Below, one piece after another: positions 7,781 through 11,975 of a stretch of 11,975 nucleotides of DNA (position 1 is the first letter of the stretch; each line of letters opens with the position of its first letter). Source of the DNA: an uncultured Gammaproteobacteria bacterium (GTDB lineage Bacteria > Pseudomonadota > Gammaproteobacteria > Pseudomonadales > Azotimanducaceae_A); contig CAJWZG010000066.1 in the NCBI GenBank assembly GCA_913049565.1, positions 1 to 11,975 on the forward strand, in the 5' to 3' direction. The translations under genes were made by a program, and so were the position numbers. The notes below the pieces were generated by a model that searched no databases, was not told the origin of the DNA, and saw only the letters and a list, made by a program, of their open reading frames with translations.

Positions 7781-8649
7781 GCGTCCTCCTCGTCGCGCAT
7801 CACACTGGTGTAGAACAGCCAACTAAAAAGCAAGATAAAGAGAAAGTAGATCACCGAAAAAGCAGCTGCAGGACCCAAGTCGAATTGTCCGACTGCCATG
7901 GTAGCAAGGTACTGGCTGAGGAATGTCGTCGTGTTACCTGGCCCGCCCCCGGTCAGCACAAATGGCTCGGTATAGATCATAAAACTGTCCATCAAACGCA
8001 GCAGTACGGCGATGATCAAGACCCCCTTGAGTCTGGGCAGTTCAACATATCGAAAGACCTGCCATTTGTTCGCCCCATCAAGCTCTGCCGCTTGGTAACA
8101 GGCCGGAGGCACCGAGGTAAGGCCTGCAAAAGCCAGAAGAGCCACCAGCGATGTCCAATGCCAAATATCCATAGCCAAAAGAGTCAGCCAAGCATGCAGC
8201 GGTTCGGCAGTATAGTTGAAGGCAATACCCAACTCGTTAAGCGTAACGCCCAGCAAGCCAATGTCTGATCGGGCATAAATCTGCCAGATCGTACCGACCA
8301 CATTCCAAGGAATAAGCAATGGCGTGGCCAACAATACCAATAGCAACGATGCGCGAAGCCCCCGAGTCGGCATACCCCGAGCGATCACAATGCCGAGCGG
8401 TATTTCAATCGCTAGCACTGCGGCGCTAAAACCCAACTGCCGCAAAAAGGCATCGATAAATCGCGGGTCGTTCAGTGTCTCCCGATACCACTCGATACCG
8501 ACAAAAAACCGCGTATTAAAGTCAAGAATGTCCTGAACCGAATAATTCACGACGGTCATCAAGGGCACAATGCCACTAAAGGCAACGATGAGCATCACGG
8601 GCAAGACACCAAGCCAGGCGCGGTTGTTTTGTACTTTATTTTGGGCCAT
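7777..8649 (-). CDS. glpP: Glycerol ABC importer permease, MalF-like
   Basis: A 290-residue inner-membrane permease with six predicted membrane helices. The EAA loop is well conserved at 187-206 (AAELDGANKWQVFRYVELPR), and LTGGGPGNTTTFLSQY at 232-247 is a hallmark of the first permease of sugar-type importers. It forms the channel with GlpQ and docks on the GlpS/GlpT ATPases. The start is uncertain between ATG 8649 and GTG 8655 two codons upstream; both lie inside the end of glpT, so the genes overlap by 14-20 bases and are probably translationally coupled. A G-rich stretch (GGGTAGGTGGGA) just upstream is the likely ribosome site. Its stop overlaps the start of glpQ. Confidence 0.9.
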   Translation of the reverse strand: MAQNKVQNNRAWLGVLPVMLIVAFSGIVPLMTVVNYSVQDILDFNTRFFVGIEWYRETLNDPRFIDAFLRQLGFSAAVLAIEIPLGIVIARGMPTRGLRASLLLVLLATPLLIPWNVVGTIWQIYARSDIGLLGVTLNELGIAFNYTAEPLHAWLTLLAMDIWHWTSLVALLAFAGLTSVPPACYQAAELDGANKWQVFRYVELPRLKGVLIIAVLLRLMDSFMIYTEPFVLTGGGPGNTTTFLSQYLATMAVGQFDLGPAAAFSVIYFLFILLFSWLFYTSVMRDEEDA

Positions 8650-9694
8650 TCCCACCTACCCAAAGCGCATTACGAAAACCCACCCAGCGACTTAGCTTCA
8701 CGCCGACTTCGTCGCCCACAGCGAATTCGGCTGGAGAGCGAACGAACACCTCCCGAGAATCAATGTGCACACCGTACATAGAAATCACATCGCCCTGTTG
8801 AGTACCCAACGTGCGCTGACTAACAATATGTCCGCCCAGCTCATCAGGGCCGCGAACCAAAAGCTGGGCGTGCTCTGGCCGAAAACCAACCGTTTGTGGT
8901 GCACAGTGGTGATTGAAGTTTTGCTGCAGCCTCTCGGGGAAAAGATCTATCGGCAGAAAATTCATACCCGGGCTGCCCAAAAAATGGCCCACAAACTCGT
9001 GCGCCGGATTTTGATAAACCGCCTCCGGTGTACCCGTTTGCAGCAATTGCCCGTCAGCCAATACTGACACTCGCTCAGCAAAGGTCAGAGCCTCGGTCTG
9101 ATCGTGAGTGACGTAGACCATGGTCACACCCATCTCTTTTTGAACCTGCTTGAGTGTTTGCCGCAAACGCCACTTAACGCTGGGTTCAACCGCGGTTAAC
9201 GGCTCATCCAGCAACACCACCGACACATCTGGCCGCACAAGCGCTCGCCCGATAGCCACCAACTGTTTCTCAAACAGAGAAATACCATTGGCTGAGCGTT
9301 GGAGAATCGACGCGATATCCAGTTCATGAGCAATAGCGCTAACACGAGCGTCGATCGCTTCCCAACTGAGCGCTGAACCGCGAGTCGTCAGGGGGAATGC
9401 CAAGTTTTGTGCCACACTCATTGACTGATACAGCACTGGGAACTGAAATACTTGCGCAAGGTGCCGATCGCGTCCGGGCAACTCAGTAACATCTGTGTCG
9501 TCAAAAAAAATGCGCCCTTGGGTAGGCTGTAAGATACCTGACAGCAAGTTCAGCAGTGTAGTTTTGCCCGCCCCCGAAGCTCCCAGGAGCGAGAAAGCTT
9601 CCCCGTCGGCAATTTCAAGCGACAAGGGCGTCAGCGTCTGGGTGGCGGCTCCCGGGTAGGTAAAGGCAACGTCTTGTAGGCGAATACAGGCCAA
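8636..9694 (-). CDS. glpT: Glycerol ABC importer ATPase 2, degenerate signature motif
   Basis: A 352-residue ABC ATPase with a C-terminal regulatory domain of the MalK/UgpC type (FRPEHAQLL at 271-279). Walker A is GASGAGKTT (38-46), the Q-loop Gln is Q84, Walker B is VVLLDEP (159-165) and the switch His is H197 in VTHDQTEA. The signature motif, normally LSGGQ, reads SLFEKQ (139-144), and the D-loop Asp is replaced by Glu (E170). Its partner GlpS has the opposite pattern, so the pair should form one complete and one degenerate ATP site. The TTG at 9694 starts one base past the glpS stop (TGAGTTG) and puts the first beta-strand right at the N-terminus, as expected. An ATG at 9727 would add 11 residues overlapping glpS, and the longest open frame reaches 9871 but adds unlike-family residues. 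GlpT is the reported name of the second rhizobial glycerol ATPase. Confidence 0.88.
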   Translation of the reverse strand: MACIRLQDVAFTYPGAATQTLTPLSLEIADGEAFSLLGASGAGKTTLLNLLSGILQPTQGRIFFDDTDVTELPGRDRHLAQVFQFPVLYQSMSVAQNLAFPLTTRGSALSWEAIDARVSAIAHELDIASILQRSANGISLFEKQLVAIGRALVRPDVSVVLLDEPLTAVEPSVKWRLRQTLKQVQKEMGVTMVYVTHDQTEALTFAERVSVLADGQLLQTGTPEAVYQNPAHEFVGHFLGSPGMNFLPIDLFPERLQQNFNHHCAPQTVGFRPEHAQLLVRGPDELGGHIVSQRTLGTQQGDVISMYGVHIDSREVFVRSPAEFAVGDEVGVKLSRWVGFRNALWVGGNGPK

Positions 9695-9695
9695 C

Positions 9696-10703
9696 TCAAT
9701 CCACCACCAACTCAAGGATGTCGTCATCACGAACTCGCAAACACAAAGGCTCGCCGACCACGACCGCGTGCATTCCGGGCCGTCGTACCACCCAGCGATT
9801 GGCCCACTCATTAGAATCGGCACTTTTAATACAGCCGTGAACGAAGGTTTCATCACCGCTGCGTTCAACACTGTCGACGCTCATATCAAAGCGCTGTACG
9901 CAGCCGGACAAAGGGCCCGGCTCATTTGGCAATATAATATGCTCAGGCCGAACGCCCTGGCATGTTGTCTTCAATCGGTCATCGGAACACCCAAGCAAAT
10001 TAATTCCGGGGTCACTCATCAGGTGGGCACAGGCCAAATTCGCGGGCTCTCGATAAATCGCGAGAGGCGAGCCAGATTGCAGCTTCTGCTGATCCTTTAG
10101 CAGCAACACTTGATCGCCTAGGGCAAACGCGTCACGCGGGTCTGTGCTGGTGTAGATCACTGTGGCTTCGCTGCTCGCAAGTAACGCCTTGAGCTCTACG
10201 ACTAAGGCTTCTCGCAGCTTGTAGTCTAAATTCACCAATGGCTCATCCAATACAAGCACATCGGCTCGTTGGGCCAGCGCCCGAGCGATGGCGAGTCGTT
10301 GTTGTTGACCACCCGACAGCTCGTTTGGCAGACGCTCAAGGAACTCACTAATACCCAAAGTTTCTGCTAACTGAAAGACGCGCCGCTGCTGCTGATGTGC
10401 GTCAATGCCCTGAGCGAGCATTGGCGAAGCAATATTCTGCGCCACCGTCCAATTGGGATAATTCACAAACGCCTGAAACACCACGGCAACACTGCGTTTT
10501 TGCGCAGCGACATGGGTAAGCTCTTGCTGGCCGTACCAAACCTCGCCTTGGGCTTGAGTCGGCAAGCCTGCGAGCAGGCGACAAAGGTTGGTTTTCCCAG
10601 ACTGGTTGCCGCCCAGTACGACGGTCAGTTCTCCCGGCTTAAAGTCATGATCGAAGGCCTGCGCCCCCTCGCCCCCAAGACAGACTCGTCTAGCGCTCAG
10701 CAC
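9696..10703 (-). CDS. glpS: Glycerol ABC importer ATPase 1, lacks the switch histidine
   Basis: A 335-residue ABC ATPase of the carbohydrate-importer class with a C-terminal regulatory domain (GVRPEHIILP, 250-259). Walker A is GGNQSGKT (31-38), the Q-loop Gln is Q77, the signature LSGGQ is intact (129-133), and Walker B is VLVLDEP (149-155) followed by LVNLDYKLRE. The switch His is missing: the segment aligned with VTHDQ in GlpT reads TSTDP, placing T187 at that position. It should pair with GlpT. The GTG start at 10703 is well supported by CGAGGA six bases upstream; an ATG seven bases upstream is out of frame. It is the first gene of the importer operon and is divergent from the GFA-family gene, so the operon promoter should lie in 10704-10907. 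Confidence 0.9.
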   Translation of the reverse strand: MLSARRVCLGGEGAQAFDHDFKPGELTVVLGGNQSGKTNLCRLLAGLPTQAQGEVWYGQQELTHVAAQKRSVAVVFQAFVNYPNWTVAQNIASPMLAQGIDAHQQQRRVFQLAETLGISEFLERLPNELSGGQQQRLAIARALAQRADVLVLDEPLVNLDYKLREALVVELKALLASSEATVIYTSTDPRDAFALGDQVLLLKDQQKLQSGSPLAIYREPANLACAHLMSDPGINLLGCSDDRLKTTCQGVRPEHIILPNEPGPLSGCVQRFDMSVDSVERSGDETFVHGCIKSADSNEWANRWVVRRPGMHAVVVGEPLCLRVRDDDILELVVD

Positions 10704-10709
10704 GACACA

Positions 10710-10715
10710 TCCTCG
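10710..10715 (-). promoter_or_regulatory. Ribosome binding site deciding the GTG start of glpS
   Basis: On the minus strand, CGAGGA sits six bases before the GTG at 10703. The nearby ATG at 10710-10708 is in another frame, so this site is what identifies the GTG as the true start. Confidence 0.7.
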
Positions 10716-10895
10716 CGAACCATTGCAGCTTTAGGTCAGAGAACTTCATACCTAAATGCTACCGCATCTGCGGCGGACAAAAACCGTTGACTGATGAAGC
10801 GCGGGCATTACTCTAGAGTCCACATCTGTTATGTCTGATGCAGCGCCTGTGCACATTGTTGACGCATGGCTACCAAACAACTAAAAGTTCAATGG

Positions 10896-10901
10896 AAGGA
10901 G
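10896..10901 (+). promoter_or_regulatory. Strong ribosome binding site of the GFA-family gene
   Basis: AAGGAG lies six bases before the ATG at 10908. This is a near-ideal bacterial site and shows that the beginning of this gene is bacterial, whatever the origin of its downstream part. Confidence 0.85.
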
Positions 10902-10907
10902 ATCTCC

Positions 10908-11975
10908 ATGTCGGTCACCGGAAAATGCTTATGCGGAGCCATTAGCTACAGTATTGATAACCCACCTACCATGACAGGTGTCTGTCACTGCAAAAACTGC
11001 CAACGGCAAGCCGGCAGTGCCTTTTCAACTCTGGCCGGGATACCCCTTTCCGAGCTGCATATCTTTGGCGAGCCCAAGCTCTACATTGATCCCGAAACCA
11101 ATAGCGGCAATACCGAGCCATTCATCCACCACGTGGATGTTGAAGTGGAGAACATTCCTAAAGTGCTCCACGCCATGTTCGAACCGTTGCTCGTTCTCTC
11201 CTCTTGTTCTCGAATGCGAAAGGATAAATCGAAAAAAGTTCGGCCTTTACTCGGTACGTCGGGTGACATAATAGTTCGTCAGGAGTATTTCTTAGGCAAC
11301 AAGCACGAGCCGAAAGTGATAATCGAGTTCAGGAAAAACGAAGGCGGTATCGATCGCATCGCTTCGTTCAATCGAAGCGCCTCGAAAGTGGTTTCGTTGA
11401 TCTGGCCGTTGAAAAACGCCGACGCGCGTGTCTTTTGTATAAAGCACGAACTTGCAAAGTACAAAAAGTTCTTCTATTTCAACAGAGAGAGCGGGGAGTC
11501 GTACGCGGAACGCGTGTCTCAGTTTCGAGCGATACTCGAGAACCCGCCCTCGCTCGAGGAGCTTTCTGGCATCGAATCGTCGAAGACGCTGCGGGACATG
11601 GCATTAGCCGCGCCAAGTTTGCTGGGTCTAATGTGCAATCCACCGGTTTCCCAACCGGCATCGTCGTCGTCGTTTGAACCTCCTCCTCCTCCTATTCAAG
11701 CGTCCGAGTCGTCGCCGACTGCTTCAACTTTCATTTTAGAAAAATACAGACGACTAGAACTCGAACAAAAAGAGCGCCGACGAAAAATCCGAGCGGCTTT
11801 GACGAAGCAGAAGAACAAGAATACTGTGGAAACGGAGAATAAAGTAGAAAAGGAGGAAGAAACTCCGCAACGGCAAGTCATAACCAATAGACTCCAAGCC
11901 TTGCGAGACGAGCTCGAGCTTCGATTAAACGAAGCCGAAACGGCCCAGAAGACGGCGAGCACGAAGACCGAAAGG
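10908..11975 (+). CDS. GFA-family (glutathione-dependent formaldehyde-activating-like) protein, start intact, then non-homologous tail to window edge
   Basis: The frame is open for 356 codons from the ATG at 10908 to the window edge without a stop. Residues 1-69 are a clear start of a GFA/CENP-V-type zinc protein: GKCLCGAISY (5-14), VCHCKNCQRQAGSAFSTLAG (25-44), and SELHIFGEPKLYIDPETNSG up to NT at 69. The zinc ligands C7, C9, C26, C28 and C31 are present. Family members normally continue with a CPxCG motif and finish near 130-140 residues. Here nothing after residue 69 resembles the family, and the second Cys pair is missing. From about residue 103 the chain becomes a different protein: basic start, then SSSS and PPPPP runs, then a Lys/Glu-rich probable coiled coil. 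Either the gene is broken or fused, or the contig is chimeric. Confidence refers to the GFA part; the tail is not assigned a function. Confidence 0.7.
   Translation, partial: MSVTGKCLCGAISYSIDNPPTMTGVCHCKNCQRQAGSAFSTLAGIPLSELHIFGEPKLYIDPETNSGNTEPFIHHVDVEVENIPKVLHAMFEPLLVLSSCSRMRKDKSKKVRPLLGTSGDIIVRQEYFLGNKHEPKVIIEFRKNEGGIDRIASFNRSASKVVSLIWPLKNADARVFCIKHELAKYKKFFYFNRESGESYAERVSQFRAILENPPSLEELSGIESSKTLRDMALAAPSLLGLMCNPPVSQPASSSSFEPPPPPIQASESSPTASTFILEKYRRLELEQKERRRKIRAALTKQKNKNTVETENKVEKEEETPQRQVITNRLQALRDELELRLNEAETAQKTASTKTER
11115..11975 (+). other. Foreign-looking segment, eukaryote-like low-complexity coding sequence
   Basis: This segment keeps the frame of the GFA gene but looks unrelated to the rest of the window. 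By hand count, about 15 of 24 serine codons from 11214 onward are TCG, whereas serine codons in the GFA part are mixed. The product has a basic stretch (RMRKDKSKK), a roughly 130-residue part I do not recognise, SSSSFEPPPPPI near residues 258-268, then a charged, helix-prone tail rich in Lys, Glu and Arg. Such Ser/Pro linkers and charged coils are usual in eukaryotic nuclear or cytoskeletal proteins. A pyrimidine-rich run at 11187-11211 directly before an in-frame ATG at 11214 could be a eukaryotic leader or intron end. A marine picoeukaryote source is a guess. The junction lies somewhere between 11115 and 11213. Confidence 0.5.

Larger units (their letters stand above)
10704..10907. promoter_or_regulatory. 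Divergent promoter region between glpS and the GFA-family gene
   Basis: About 200 bases must hold promoters for the six-gene importer operon (minus strand) and the GFA-family gene (plus strand). Two small palindromes are visible and could be operators: CCGCATCTGCGG at 10762-10773 and ACTCTAGAGT at 10810-10819. On the minus strand, TTGTCC followed 17 bases later by ATTTAG is a weak promoter candidate. On the plus strand, TTGACG near 10859 lacks a good -10 element. No catabolite or GlpR operator is recognisable by eye. Confidence 0.4.

Noticed and set aside
9695..9871. Upstream extension of glpT to an ATG at 9871
   Set aside because: The extra 59 residues lie inside glpS in another frame and do not resemble an ABC ATPase N-terminus; the first beta-strand begins right after the TTG at 9694.
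1711..10825. 12-base direct repeat TAGAGTCCACAT at 1711-1722 and 10814-10825
   Set aside because: Matches of this length are expected a few times by chance in a window of this size, and the flanks are not alike.
10978..11271. 97-codon plus-strand open frame overlapping the GFA-family gene
   Set aside because: It is a shifted frame of the GFA coding sequence without a ribosome site or recognisable domain.
1..11975. CRISPR array, insertion sequence, transposase, integrase or defence system
   Set aside because: No regularly spaced repeats apart from the coding His-rich repeats, no terminal inverted repeats flanking a transposase, and no recognisable mobile-element or defence protein in any convincing frame.

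Overview
The window reads as chromosomal DNA of a Gram-negative bacterium. An outer-membrane TonB-dependent receptor, a lipoprotein with a lipobox, Shine-Dalgarno sites and tightly packed operons all point that way. The mix of genes (metal-type TonB receptor, DUF547 protein, AGMO-like sterol-desaturase-family enzyme, glycerol ABC importer) suggests a marine proteobacterium, probably a gammaproteobacterium. That taxonomic guess is inference and was not checked. The last ~0.8-0.9 kb looks different and may come from another source.

Layout, left to right. (1) 1-1431, + strand: the C-terminal 476 residues of a TonB-dependent receptor with three His/Asp/Glu-rich inserts, ending in a terminator-like hairpin at 1458-1482. 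(2) 1432-1769: mostly non-coding, with a tRNA T-arm-like palindrome. (3) 1770-3439, + strand: a secreted DUF547 protein and, 35 bases on, a crotonase-family enzyme whose residues fit an enoyl-CoA isomerase better than a hydratase. (4) 3450-4694, - strand: a membrane di-iron enzyme of the sterol desaturase/fatty acid hydroxylase superfamily that closely resembles alkylglycerol monooxygenase (AGMO). (5) 4822-10703, - strand: a complete six-gene ABC importer in the order ATPase, ATPase, permease, permease, DUF2160 membrane protein, large lipoprotein-type binding protein. This is the order of the rhizobial glycerol importer glpSTPQUV. Several genes overlap or abut, and three have non-ATG starts. 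(6) 10908 onward, + strand: a GFA-family protein with a strong ribosome binding site. After about 69 residues its similarity to the family stops, and the same open frame continues to the window edge as a Ser/Pro-rich, then Lys/Glu-rich tail with different codon use.

How it may work together: GlpV would capture glycerol in the periplasm, GlpP/GlpQ/GlpU would form the membrane channel, and the GlpS/GlpT heterodimer would power it. The two ATPases carry complementary motif losses, predicting one working and one degenerate ATP site. The AGMO-like enzyme is encoded on the same strand just downstream. AGMO splits alkylglycerol ethers into glycerol and a fatty aldehyde, so the locus may serve ether-lipid or glycerolipid use, with the crotonase acting on unsaturated acyl-CoAs. 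That link is inference. The main oddity is the right-hand end, where a metagenome assembly chimera with eukaryote-like sequence is the first explanation to test.
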